This document shows, in pieces, positions 47,328 to 55,814 of a DNA stretch of 64,000 bases; position 1 is the first letter of the stretch, and each line of letters opens with the position of its first letter. Origin of the DNA: a virus. The notes under the pieces were generated by a model. That model worked only from the letters and a program-made list of their open reading frames with translations. It was not told where the DNA came from and did no database searches. The stretch is from positions 91,000 to 154,999 of IMG/VR virus record IMGVR_UViG_3300027792_000307; one strand, 5' to 3'. The position numbers and the translations under genes are program-made.

Positions 47328-48632
47328 TTACATAAACTCTGAAGACGTAACAATTCCATTACTTACACGAATAGCTGGCTCTATTTCTAGAACTGGCTCC
47401 GTGGTTGCTTGGATAGTTTTAATTTCCTGTTTAACTTCTGACACAGGTTCTTGTTTCTTTTCTGGTTCTTTAGATTTATTGATTATCTCAATTTTTTTCT
47501 CTAAAGCTTGAATAGCATCATCCCGAACTTTCAACGAAGATTTTAATTCCTCAGTGTAATCCAATTTGGATATTTTTTCACTGAGAGTATCTACTTTCTT
47601 CATCAGAGAATCCATTGTAAGATCAGGTTTCAGTTCTGGAGTTGGTACCGTTTCTGGTGCCGATAGTTTAGCTTTCTGGCTTTTCTTCATCCATGCCTTT
47701 GCAATATCCTGTGCAGTCGATTTGGGATTCCTAATGATATAATCAAGCATAAATATAGCCATATCCATTTCCTCTGGCTTTTCCTCTTCTGGAGGAGCCT
47801 CCGGTTGTTCTACTGGAGGAAACGGTGGAGCTTCTGGCTCTTGTTTCACTTCAGGAACTGGAATTGGGATTTCAGCTTTTTTCTCTTCTTTGCTCATTTC
47901 TGCTGGAACCTTTTCTTCTTCTGGTTTCTTTTTAGCTAATTCCATGAATACTGTCATATCTTTAGCTAATTTTTCCAAAGCCTCTAATCGTTCCTCAACT
48001 GAAAGTTCTATTGGTTCTACACAGTCTGTGCAAGGAGTTGCATCTTTCTTAATTTCTTCTACCATATTTTCCTTACTTATATTATCTACATTTAAAACAT
48101 CAATATTACTTTGGAACTTATTAAAATCTGATTTAGCAATCACTACAAACCCAGATTTTTGATTAACTGGTTCCGTACATACACTAACTTCAAATATGTT
48201 AATTTTATCTAATACTGTGACGCACTCTTTATTATCGCATACTTTATGGGATAAGAGTACCTCACAACCAATTGAAAAGCCTGATATTTGTTTTTGTAAT
48301 ATAGCAGCCCAAATTTCATCGGCTACTTTAATATCCTTACGAATTTCACAGACTATAAATAATCCTTTATTATCAACACCTGTTTTATATTTTCCATAAG
48401 ATGGGATTATTTTTCCTATCTGTATATTTTTATGCATAATCATAAGGTTTGCATAAGACGAATCGGCCAATAATGATTGTATTCCCTTCTGTAATACCGA
48501 TAAAGGTATATATTGATTTTCTTGATCTATAATTGCCACGTTGGCGTAGCCAGCGATTATTCTTTTTCCATCTGATTTACTCAATAGTATTTTTGTATTT
48601 CCCTTCAAGCATATATTTATTTTATCTTCCAT
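47328..48632 (-). CDS. XkdF-like prohead protease fused to scaffold-like region
   Basis: 434 aa. Residues 1-165 look like an XkdF-type head maturation protease, with the His motif MIMHKNIQIGKI (His67) and the Ser region QISGFSIGCEV (Ser117/Ser120). Residues about 215-300 are a Pro/Glu/Lys-rich linker (EIPIPVPEVKQEPEAPPFPP), and 300-430 are helical with coiled-coil character (LEKKIEIINKSKEPEKK), like a scaffolding protein. Fusion of protease and scaffold just upstream of the capsid gene is known in other tailed viruses. A second protease-like gene lies at 55326-55814. Confidence 0.75.
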   Translation of the reverse strand: MEDKINICLKGNTKILLSKSDGKRIIAGYANVAIIDQENQYIPLSVLQKGIQSLLADSSYANLMIMHKNIQIGKIIPSYGKYKTGVDNKGLFIVCEIRKDIKVADEIWAAILQKQISGFSIGCEVLLSHKVCDNKECVTVLDKINIFEVSVCTEPVNQKSGFVVIAKSDFNKFQSNIDVLNVDNISKENMVEEIKKDATPCTDCVEPIELSVEERLEALEKLAKDMTVFMELAKKKPEEEKVPAEMSKEEKKAEIPIPVPEVKQEPEAPPFPPVEQPEAPPEEEKPEEMDMAIFMLDYIIRNPKSTAQDIAKAWMKKSQKAKLSAPETVPTPELKPDLTMDSLMKKVDTLSEKISKLDYTEELKSSLKVRDDAIQALEKKIEIINKSKEPEKKQEPVSEVKQEIKTIQATTEPVLEIEPAIRVSNGIVTSSEFM

Positions 48633-48881
48633 TTATATTACCTTACTTAATAACATAGTTACTAATGTTACTATTACTGCAACCGTTCCAGATATGGTTG
48701 CCATTTTTACTTGTAATAAAGTTAATCTATCATTAAATTTATCTATTTTATCATCACAACATCTAATTGCTTCCTTTATCTCCTTTAATTCTGTATTACT
48801 ATCTTCTAATGCTCTCACGACATATCCTCGCCATTTCGACATTTCCATATCCCAGTCATCAAAAGCCTTTTCTTCAATCAT
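48633..48881 (-). CDS. Coiled coil plus C-terminal membrane helix (XhlA-like), 82 aa
   Basis: N-terminal charged coiled coil (LEDSNTELKEIKEAI and DDKIDKFNDRLTLLQVKM), then a hydrophobic segment ATISGTVAVIVTLVTMLL and a Lys near the end. This topology matches XhlA-type accessory lysis or membrane proteins. Overlaps the PAS-like gene by ATGA. Membrane location is confident; lysis role is inference. Confidence 0.6.
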   Translation of the reverse strand: MIEEKAFDDWDMEMSKWRGYVVRALEDSNTELKEIKEAIRCCDDKIDKFNDRLTLLQVKMATISGTVAVIVTLVTMLLSKVI

Positions 48882-49330
48882 ATCTCATCCTCATCAGTAG
48901 CAATAGCCATAACACCAGATACACCATCATATATAAGAGGTATAGCTATCAATCCATACCTTCTTTTAGTTGCTGGAGAAGTAAATTCCCTGATAATTAT
49001 CTTCCTGCGTTTGATTGCAGATACAAATGGGTCCCATTCCGGAATCGTGTCTAAATTATATAAAGTCTTATAAACTGGGTCACCGGGACTAGGACATATT
49101 CCCAATCTATCCTTTAACATTTCTTTCAATTTCTTATTAACTAATGCCATTTTAAGATCTATTGTTACAATCGCTATATAGCTATCAATATTATCTATGA
49201 TGAGTTGATATTCATTTAGCTTTTTAAGAACATCGTCATGCGAACCAATTCTTTCAGGCATAACGAAAGTCTCCGCAAATCTTGTATCTAACTTTTCAGT
49301 TAGAGTTTTTAAAGCAAATAGTTCTACCAT
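48878..49330 (-). CDS. PAS-like sensory domain protein, 150 aa
   Basis: After an N-terminal helix (LFALKTLTEKLDTRFAETF) the order YQLIIDNIDSYIAIVTIDLK, ALVNKKLKEML, CPSPGDPVYKTL, then REFTSPATKRRYGLIAIPLI and GVMAIATDED is that of a PAS fold: beta-beta-helices-three-strand meander. The Cys in CPSPGDP lies where cofactors or ligands are held in some PAS domains. No kinase or output domain is attached. It sits among virion genes, which is unusual. Confidence 0.62.
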   Translation of the reverse strand: MVELFALKTLTEKLDTRFAETFVMPERIGSHDDVLKKLNEYQLIIDNIDSYIAIVTIDLKMALVNKKLKEMLKDRLGICPSPGDPVYKTLYNLDTIPEWDPFVSAIKRRKIIIREFTSPATKRRYGLIAIPLIYDGVSGVMAIATDEDEI

Positions 49331-49337
49331 ATTTTAC

Positions 49338-49517
49338 CTAGGCCCAACGATGAGGTAACCATTTATTAGTAGCGTAATTATAAGAATACAAACAACACAT
49401 CAATCCGGCAGTATTACTTAATCCAGATATCCTCATAGTTCCTACATTAACTACACCAGGATAACTTTTAGCTCCAGAAACACTTGAACTATATCTATAA
49501 CCCCCAATTATTGACAA
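49338..49517 (-). CDS. 59-aa protein with TTG start
   Basis: Fills a gap between two genes. A GAGAGGGAG ribosome-binding site is followed by TTG 49517; the ORF encodes SIIGGYRYSSSVSGAKSYPG, MRISGLSNTAG and ends in LPHRWA just before the next gene. Composition (Ser, Gly, Tyr, ISGL motif) resembles the fibre proteins of this virus. Probably a small virion protein. Confidence 0.5.
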   Translation of the reverse strand: MSIIGGYRYSSSVSGAKSYPGVVNVGTMRISGLSNTAGLMCCLYSYNYATNKWLPHRWA

Positions 49518-49529
49518 TTTTCTCCCTCT

Positions 49530-49850
49530 CTAATTCAATACATCAATAACTTCTTTTTTAATTGCATCTTTATTTTCTATAAATGTTATATCTTCCTTCC
49601 CGATTAAATCATATGAATTATCTTCCAACTTTACAATATAATTCTTGCTAAATAGCTGCTTTTCCTTTTCCAATAGAGTATCTAACTTTGTTTCGAGCTG
49701 TTTTGTCTGTTCTACCTGCCTATTTATAGAATCTTCTAATAGTTGCAATTCTTTGAGGCGATTGTCGTATATCTGGGTCTTTTCCTCTATTTCCTTATTT
49801 CTGTCCGCTAATCGCTTGTTCAATTCGCTCAGAACTATCTCCGCTACCAT
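49530..49850 (-). CDS. Coiled-coil protein, 106 aa
   Basis: Nearly continuous heptads from residue 5 to 70 (NKRLADRNKEIEEKTQIYDN, then LEDSINRQVEQTKQLETKL), followed by a short strand-rich end (NYIVKLEDNSYDLIG). Starts 56 bases inside the spike gene, whose C-terminal part is also coiled coil, so the two may pair in a complex. Confidence 0.6.
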   Translation of the reverse strand: MVAEIVLSELNKRLADRNKEIEEKTQIYDNRLKELQLLEDSINRQVEQTKQLETKLDTLLEKEKQLFSKNYIVKLEDNSYDLIGKEDITFIENKDAIKKEVIDVLN

Positions 49851-52800
49851 CTATAACCCCCAATTCTTTATAAACATCTTCCAATTTTTCGTCTGGCATC
49901 ATAGTAACAACCATCTTTGCCAGATTATTTATTTCACCTATAGCAGCATTAATTTGAGACGAAGTAGAAACTATATCTCGTTGCTTTTTTAGAGCTTTAG
50001 TTATTTTATCTACCTCTTTTTCCATATCCTTATTTGTTATTTTTAATTCTCCTAAAGTTGCTATTAGAGAATCAACTCTCTTTAAAACTTTTTCTAATTT
50101 ATCCTGGGCTTCATTGTAATGGTCTTTTTCATCTTTCTGGAATTTCTTAAGTTTCTCTAATGTATCTCCAACGTCTTTTATTAATTTATCCTTTTGTGGG
50201 TATGTCCAAACAGATTTTCTTCCATATACCGCGTAATATTGAGCTTTTCCACCTCCTCCGCCTCCTCCATAAGGCTCCAGATTTGATGAAATCCATTTAA
50301 CTGTATCTGTATCTCCAGTAAGAGTTCTATCAGCGTGGCTCCATATTTGAGCTGGAGTTGCACCTCCACCCAATGATATACCACTAATTTGTGATGAAAT
50401 GGAACCAACCTGTGAAGAAATATACTCTATATCTGGGATTACTTTATCATGTAACTGTGAAGATATATAATCTAATTCTGGAGTGATTGAAGATAAATCC
50501 GCAAGACCTGTGTCCCAAGAACCTTCTCCGTGCCATTGTCCTAATGGTAATTGTGATGATATATTATGTATTTGTGATGAAATACCACGTATCTGGCTGG
50601 AAACCCATGCATCAGATGTGGCAGATGTTAATGTTCTAGTTACATATTCCCACACTTGTTGTGCAGAAGCCCCAGATATGGAAGCGGTGCTTACTAAATA
50701 GCCCGTTGTCCCACCAGTCATATGGTCTGAAATACTCTCATCCCAAACTGAATCTGAAATAGTATCTCTATTGATTAAATCTGTTTGATTTATGGTAGTC
50801 CCACCTGTAGTTCCAGTTACACTCCCAACCCCTCTTGCTATAATACTACCTTCTATATCAGTTGCGTCAACTATCAATCTTCCAGATGGAGCATTGAAAC
50901 TCACATTTGTTCCGGGTGTTATTATGTTAGTTAATTTTATACCACCACGATAATTCCAGATACCAAGACTTTCACAGTCATTAACCTCTAATACCGGTGT
51001 ACCACTTCCAGGAACTCCATCTGTGCAATTGAAGAAATTGGTTGTAATACTATTATTTAATTCTATAGTACCTGTTAATACACAATCATGTGCATCTAGT
51101 GAAATATTATTTAAATTCCCTATTACACAATCATGGAATACTGCATTAGAACCATTTCCTGCAGTCCCTTCGACCGTGCATTCTTTTACAACAGAATTTA
51201 CAACTATTGTATTATCTACGGTAACTGTAGAATTTTTTATTCCTTGTCCGATAAGTGTTCCGCCCACATAATAAGGAATATCCACTGAAGATATTGTTAG
51301 GTCTCCTATAATGTATAAGATTGTAAATCCTCTCGCTGCTCCAATTGCTGCAGCATTTAATATAGTCTTACATGGATAAGCAGTTGTACCATATGGATAC
51401 GTTGAAGAATCTGTACCACTAACTACATCAATTGTTATGCCTCCATTGAAAGAAGCATATTCTATTTCAGACATTTCTGCAAGGGTAGATTCAACTAAAT
51501 TAGATACAGACATCTCTACTACAACACTATGAGGGTCTAATGTTGAAACTACAACACTTTCACCTGCAGGGTCTGTAAAAATATTTCCTTCTAATGTAAG
51601 CCGATAATTACCTTCAGCCGGTCTTATTCTCCAATCATTCATCATAAAGTAAGTTATTCCTAAATCTTTTGTAGCTGATATTTCATCCCCACCAGCAGTT
51701 CTTAAAGCTTGCTTATATTTTATATTCTGTGAACTAACTACCCAATCAATCCAAGCAGAATATATCCCTTCTTGGATATTTATGGTTGTTGTACCAGATA
51801 TACCAATAATTCGGTGGCATTGTCCACTAAAGATTACATCTTCTGTTGGAGTTGTATATGCTAAATCATCTTCCATTACAACTGGGATTGAGTAGTCACT
51901 GGATTCTAATATTGTTTTTAATTTCTGGTATTCATATCCTTCTTTCAATATAGCGATATCCACCTGACTTCCTACATCAGTATCTGAATATGTATATGAA
52001 GATGTTTCAATTGGAGTTGTTTCAATCTCAAGAATAGTTTCTGAACCAGAAGCTAAATAAGCTATTCTGGTTCCACTTATTAATCCGGTTAAAGTTACAG
52101 TATATTCATTTAAAGGATATAAAGCCAACTGGTCATTTGCAGTTGTATCCATAGTAACATAGAAACTATTTAAATAATTTGTTCCTGGAGTTACACAAGT
52201 TATTCTAAATTTAAGTTTGAAACCCAACGTTGCAGATATTGATTCCGCAGCCAAATTAGCTGAAGTGGCATCTTTCCAAGAGCCATTCCAACCATTTCCA
52301 TCATTCTTATCTATCTGATACTCATATGATAGGTTCCCAGTGTTTCCACCACCTTTAGTTGCATCTGATGCTGCAAATGCTGTGTATCCTTTAATATAGT
52401 AAGGCCACGTATAGATTACTACATCCCCTGCGTTATACATATATAATGCACCAGCAGAATTAAATGTAGATGCTCCAGTTAAACCAGTTGTATCTACATA
52501 TGCAGCGTATGTGGATGTTGCTTCATTGAATCTAAAACCAACCCTACCAACGGTTGCTGAAACAAAATAATTATAGAATATAGTGCCATAAACTGAAGTA
52601 TATCCAGTATAAGCAGAAGTATATGTCCCCCCTTTTATAACTCCATCTAAAGGAACGAACCCAGAATCAACAGCAGTTCCATCAACTCTGCTATAACCAA
52701 AGTAACAGTTCTCTAATATAATCCCCTTGGATGAGTTCACTTCATTAATGAACCTAGTGGCAATGTTATCAAAGTAAATTCTCTGGATTTTTGTATCTAT

Positions 52801-54468
52801 CGAGTTACCACCATCATTCAAAGCATATAACATCATATTTGTGTTACCAGCTTTTAATGGAGTAGTAGAATTCCCAGCATTATACCATCTAGTATTATTA
52901 GCTGCAATTGTATACAAGAATGCTGTATCAACATGAACTTCGCACATAGTACTTGGAACTGTTGGCCACCAGCCACCACCACTGATAACTGTATCAACGC
53001 AACCAGCACCAATCCTTACTGCACCAACTGGAGCAGAAGTTGCTACAGAAACCGAATGGAAACTATCTGCGTATCTTGGATTTTCAATATAAGTATCACT
53101 ACATTCTGCAAATGCTAATGAGTTACCAACCATAACAGGATTTATGAATCTTAAACCTTTACAAGTTAATGCATAAAATGGATAAGATGCTGCATTGGTT
53201 CTGAAGATGCGATTCTGGAAATGACAATCTGTGAATGTTATATCATTACTGTAACTTACATATGTACCGTAATCGGCAGAACCCATAGACCCTGTTCTTC
53301 CCCATTTACAATTTGAAATGGAACCACCAGCTAAACAGGAAGTTATAGAAACTGCATTAACATCGGTGTTAAGATAGTTACCTAAATGGAATTCTTTTAT
53401 TGTGAAAGAACTTGCAATCTCTTGCAATATCATAGAATCTAATGTTGCACAATTCATTATGGATATACTGTAAGGTTGGACTATATTGAAGTACCAAGTG
53501 CTTAATGCTCCACTGATATCTATGTTACCAGCGTTTGTAGTTGTAAATTCTGGTCTACTAGCAACTGTTGCATGTGGGAGAGAATTACTTGACCTTGCAG
53601 CTGTTCCACAAGGTACTAACAGAACATTAGGTATCCTTACTCTGCTATTAGTGGAAGGAAGGAATCCGTAATCTTTATAGTTATGTGCACCAATTCTTAT
53701 TTGCCCACTATCTCTCATTTCAACGAACTTGCTTCTTCTATCGGTTCCTTTTGCACTCCCAGACCAACCAGATGCAAGTGTATTACCATAATTTTGAGCT
53801 GGCCAGAACTCATAAGAATTGCTACTATAATAACTTTCTATCCAAACACCAGGATATCTTGTATATCTCCCGCCAGAGCAAGTTGGCAATTGAATTATTT
53901 GCCCTCTAACTCCATTAGTGTTATCTAAATAGAACCATTTACCTCTCACTTTCCATGTTTGTGCTCTACCTATGGTTATATTTGCTCCATCATCAAGCAC
54001 AACTTCAATCCACCCAGTAACATCAGTATTTGTCGCTTTTGCAGAAATCCCCAATAGATTCTCTCCAGAAACAAATGCTGTTGGTTTTACACTCTTTAAT
54101 TTAATATAACCAGTTGGTGGAATTGTATTCCCAGATTTTGGACCTCTATACAAATCCTGATAAGCTCCAAGAAATTGCCCACTAACTAAACTTGTTGCAC
54201 CGCTTATATAAGTACCCCATTGTGGTACTGGTCCTGTACCATCTTTGTAACTAAGCCATCTCACGTTAGTCCCATCAATTAATACTTGCCCACCACCAGC
54301 GTCAGTCATAGTAAAAGACCCTAGAGAACCTTTACCTCTGGAGGGTGCATTTCTATGATATCTTGTATCTGTATTAATTGTTAGAGTGGCATTGCTATTA
54401 ATAGTCATAGCTTCTCCAGCAGTTCTTGCAGCAGAATCCAAATCTTGAGATACTGATATTGTAGCCAT
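49795..54468 (-). CDS. Giant beta-helix spike with coiled-coil tail, 1,557 aa
   Basis: Ser/Asn/Gly/Thr-rich. The first ~750 residues look like a parallel beta-helix (repeated FTDCHFQN, YIENPRY, GGGWWP, ILENCYFGY turns); a second helical region at about 1,020-1,200 has VNSVVKECTVEG and VFHDCVIGN turns. ISSQ repeats follow (YISSQVGSISSQISGIS), a Gly-rich linker, and a C-terminal coiled coil (about 1,420-1,550). It lies between head genes rather than with the other fibres. It may be a head- or neck-attached spike, or a side fibre; unclear. Confidence 0.7.
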   Translation of the reverse strand: MATISVSQDLDSAARTAGEAMTINSNATLTINTDTRYHRNAPSRGKGSLGSFTMTDAGGGQVLIDGTNVRWLSYKDGTGPVPQWGTYISGATSLVSGQFLGAYQDLYRGPKSGNTIPPTGYIKLKSVKPTAFVSGENLLGISAKATNTDVTGWIEVVLDDGANITIGRAQTWKVRGKWFYLDNTNGVRGQIIQLPTCSGGRYTRYPGVWIESYYSSNSYEFWPAQNYGNTLASGWSGSAKGTDRRSKFVEMRDSGQIRIGAHNYKDYGFLPSTNSRVRIPNVLLVPCGTAARSSNSLPHATVASRPEFTTTNAGNIDISGALSTWYFNIVQPYSISIMNCATLDSMILQEIASSFTIKEFHLGNYLNTDVNAVSITSCLAGGSISNCKWGRTGSMGSADYGTYVSYSNDITFTDCHFQNRIFRTNAASYPFYALTCKGLRFINPVMVGNSLAFAECSDTYIENPRYADSFHSVSVATSAPVGAVRIGAGCVDTVISGGGWWPTVPSTMCEVHVDTAFLYTIAANNTRWYNAGNSTTPLKAGNTNMMLYALNDGGNSIDTKIQRIYFDNIATRFINEVNSSKGIILENCYFGYSRVDGTAVDSGFVPLDGVIKGGTYTSAYTGYTSVYGTIFYNYFVSATVGRVGFRFNEATSTYAAYVDTTGLTGASTFNSAGALYMYNAGDVVIYTWPYYIKGYTAFAASDATKGGGNTGNLSYEYQIDKNDGNGWNGSWKDATSANLAAESISATLGFKLKFRITCVTPGTNYLNSFYVTMDTTANDQLALYPLNEYTVTLTGLISGTRIAYLASGSETILEIETTPIETSSYTYSDTDVGSQVDIAILKEGYEYQKLKTILESSDYSIPVVMEDDLAYTTPTEDVIFSGQCHRIIGISGTTTINIQEGIYSAWIDWVVSSQNIKYKQALRTAGGDEISATKDLGITYFMMNDWRIRPAEGNYRLTLEGNIFTDPAGESVVVSTLDPHSVVVEMSVSNLVESTLAEMSEIEYASFNGGITIDVVSGTDSSTYPYGTTAYPCKTILNAAAIGAARGFTILYIIGDLTISSVDIPYYVGGTLIGQGIKNSTVTVDNTIVVNSVVKECTVEGTAGNGSNAVFHDCVIGNLNNISLDAHDCVLTGTIELNNSITTNFFNCTDGVPGSGTPVLEVNDCESLGIWNYRGGIKLTNIITPGTNVSFNAPSGRLIVDATDIEGSIIARGVGSVTGTTGGTTINQTDLINRDTISDSVWDESISDHMTGGTTGYLVSTASISGASAQQVWEYVTRTLTSATSDAWVSSQIRGISSQIHNISSQLPLGQWHGEGSWDTGLADLSSITPELDYISSQLHDKVIPDIEYISSQVGSISSQISGISLGGGATPAQIWSHADRTLTGDTDTVKWISSNLEPYGGGGGGGKAQYYAVYGRKSVWTYPQKDKLIKDVGDTLEKLKKFQKDEKDHYNEAQDKLEKVLKRVDSLIATLGELKITNKDMEKEVDKITKALKKQRDIVSTSSQINAAIGEINNLAKMVVTMMPDEKLEDVYKELGVIDGSGDSSERIEQAISGQK

Positions 54469-54490
54469 TACCTATATTTTCCTGATAACA

Positions 54491-54892
54491 TTAGTTATCT
54501 AATACTTTTAGAATTTTCCCAACTTTACCTTTATGTAATATAAAACTTCCTTCTTTAATTCCTTCTATTGAGTTCGGCGTATCTATAGATTTTTTCCATT
54601 CCTCGGATTCTTCTCCGGGTTCAGCTTCATCACCAGGTTCATCTGGATTAGGAACTTTTTTTCTATCATCCTCTTTTTTCTCCTCTATAGATTTTTCAGA
54701 GCCTTCATACCCACCAGCATGAGCTGCGGCTCCCTGTGCATCTGCTTTTTTTCTTGCAGCTTCTTTAGATGCCGGATTGCTTGGGTCATAATGGTATCTA
54801 GCTCCTTTTGATCCCCACCTGCAGAAGTAGCCATCTTTATCTTTTAAACCGCATTTCGTAGGCGTAAATATCACCTCAAATTTTAATATCAC
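54491..54892 (-). CDS. Head-region protein with Cys/Gly 'GYFCRWG' domain, 133 aa
   Basis: Residues about 14-60 (CGLKDKDGYFCRWGSKGARY and the Ala-rich ARKKADAQGAAAHAGGY) resemble a small domain seen in phage head-region proteins of unknown role. The middle is a Lys/Glu/Pro-rich linker; the end (EGSFILHKGKVGKILKVLDN) looks like a small barrel. The listed start is GTG 54892, 17 bases inside the upstream gene; a GAGGTGAT motif lies just downstream, so the true start may be a non-ATG codon a few residues later. Confidence 0.55.
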   Translation of the reverse strand: MILKFEVIFTPTKCGLKDKDGYFCRWGSKGARYHYDPSNPASKEAARKKADAQGAAAHAGGYEGSEKSIEEKKEDDRKKVPNPDEPGDEAEPGEESEEWKKSIDTPNSIEGIKEGSFILHKGKVGKILKVLDN

Positions 54893-55184
54893 AGTAGAAA
54901 TGATCCTTGCAAATTTTGTTATTCCAATTAAGTCTCACGGACTCTCCAAATATCTTTCTACATCTATATAGCATAATCCCCCAAGTCTCTCCTAATACAG
55001 TATCTATATGATCCCTTAATATAATTATTGGATTTTTACTATATGGGGAATCTATAATAATGAACTCCGATTCGTGTATTAAATTAATATCTTCTGGCCA
55101 ATATATTTTTGTGGTTACTTGTTTATATTTTATTAATTCACATAGAGGACAGGATATTACCCATAGAGGATCTTCATTAATCAT
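54876..55184 (-). CDS. HIT-like zinc protein, 102 aa
   Basis: CPLCEL near residue 12 (zinc knuckle), then FIIIDSPYSKNPIIILRDH, a helix ending in ...KIFGESVRL, and KDHFYCDIKI at the end, which parallels the HIT-like fold with its final His-x-His-like strand (here His-x-x-Cys). Small phage proteins with this order are known but their role is unclear. It overlaps the 46-aa gene before it and the next gene by 17 bases. Confidence 0.55.
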   Translation of the reverse strand: MINEDPLWVISCPLCELIKYKQVTTKIYWPEDINLIHESEFIIIDSPYSKNPIIILRDHIDTVLGETWGIMLYRCRKIFGESVRLNWNNKICKDHFYCDIKI

Positions 55185-55321
55185 AAAAATCTTAAAGTTT
55201 TCCCATCCTCTTCAATTAATAAATAATCGCCCAATTTAATGCAGGCATTCCATCTACAATTTTTACAAAGATTACCAAAGTTCTTACATTTATTTTGGAA
55301 TGAACAAATTACTTCTGCCAT
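55181..55321 (-). CDS. 46-aa cysteine-rich microprotein
   Basis: The ATG at 55321 is preceded by AAGGTGAT, one of the best archaeal-type ribosome-binding sites in the window. Cysteines at residues 6, 12, 19, 22 and 27 suggest zinc binding. The stop overlaps the HIT-like gene by ATGA, so the two proteins are coupled and may act together. Function unknown. Confidence 0.65.
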   Translation of the reverse strand: MAEVICSFQNKCKNFGNLCKNCRWNACIKLGDYLLIEEDGKTLRFL

Positions 55322-55325
55322 AAAA

Positions 55326-55814
55326 TCACCTTATATGTGCTCCTTTGCAAGCTGGATTCAAAACTACAGCAAGTCCAAAGAAAGCAATATCTTCAGCAAA
55401 TCTCATATTTTCCTGAAAATCCCATCTATCCACAGAACTTAACTCAACAGACAAACTATTAACTAGGCCAGCATCAATCAACGCTATGGTATCTTTTGCA
55501 TTTTGTGTTATAGGATAAATATATAAATCCCCAACCACTGCATTTTTATACCATCTTTGATTTTTAACTATACCTATCCTATCTAAAGTTCCTTGAGAAT
55601 GGTCCACATTAAGATAGTTTTCTTCCCATCTGGAAGCAGATTTACAAAGTTGTTCTTCTGTATACTTAACCGGAGCTCTGGTCATTGCGTCAGACCATTC
55701 ACCCGGAGTTAATAATACAGCGTTATTATATACGCGAGCATCCCCAGATTTTTGGATAATCTTATTATCATAAACTAACTTTGTAGTTAATTTATGAGTT
55801 GTTCTTTCTACCAT
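55326..55814 (-). CDS. Prohead protease-like protein, 162 aa
   Basis: Has the two marks of head-maturation proteases: NYLNVDHSQGTLDRIG (His72) and GLVNSLSVELSS (Ser120/Ser122), in a compact beta-rich sequence of about the right length. It overlaps the portal gene and follows it directly, the canonical place for the protease. Since a second protease-like gene precedes the capsid, one of the two may have lost activity or taken a structural role. Confidence 0.65.
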   Translation of the reverse strand: MVERTTHKLTTKLVYDNKIIQKSGDARVYNNAVLLTPGEWSDAMTRAPVKYTEEQLCKSASRWEENYLNVDHSQGTLDRIGIVKNQRWYKNAVVGDLYIYPITQNAKDTIALIDAGLVNSLSVELSSVDRWDFQENMRFAEDIAFFGLAVVLNPACKGAHIR

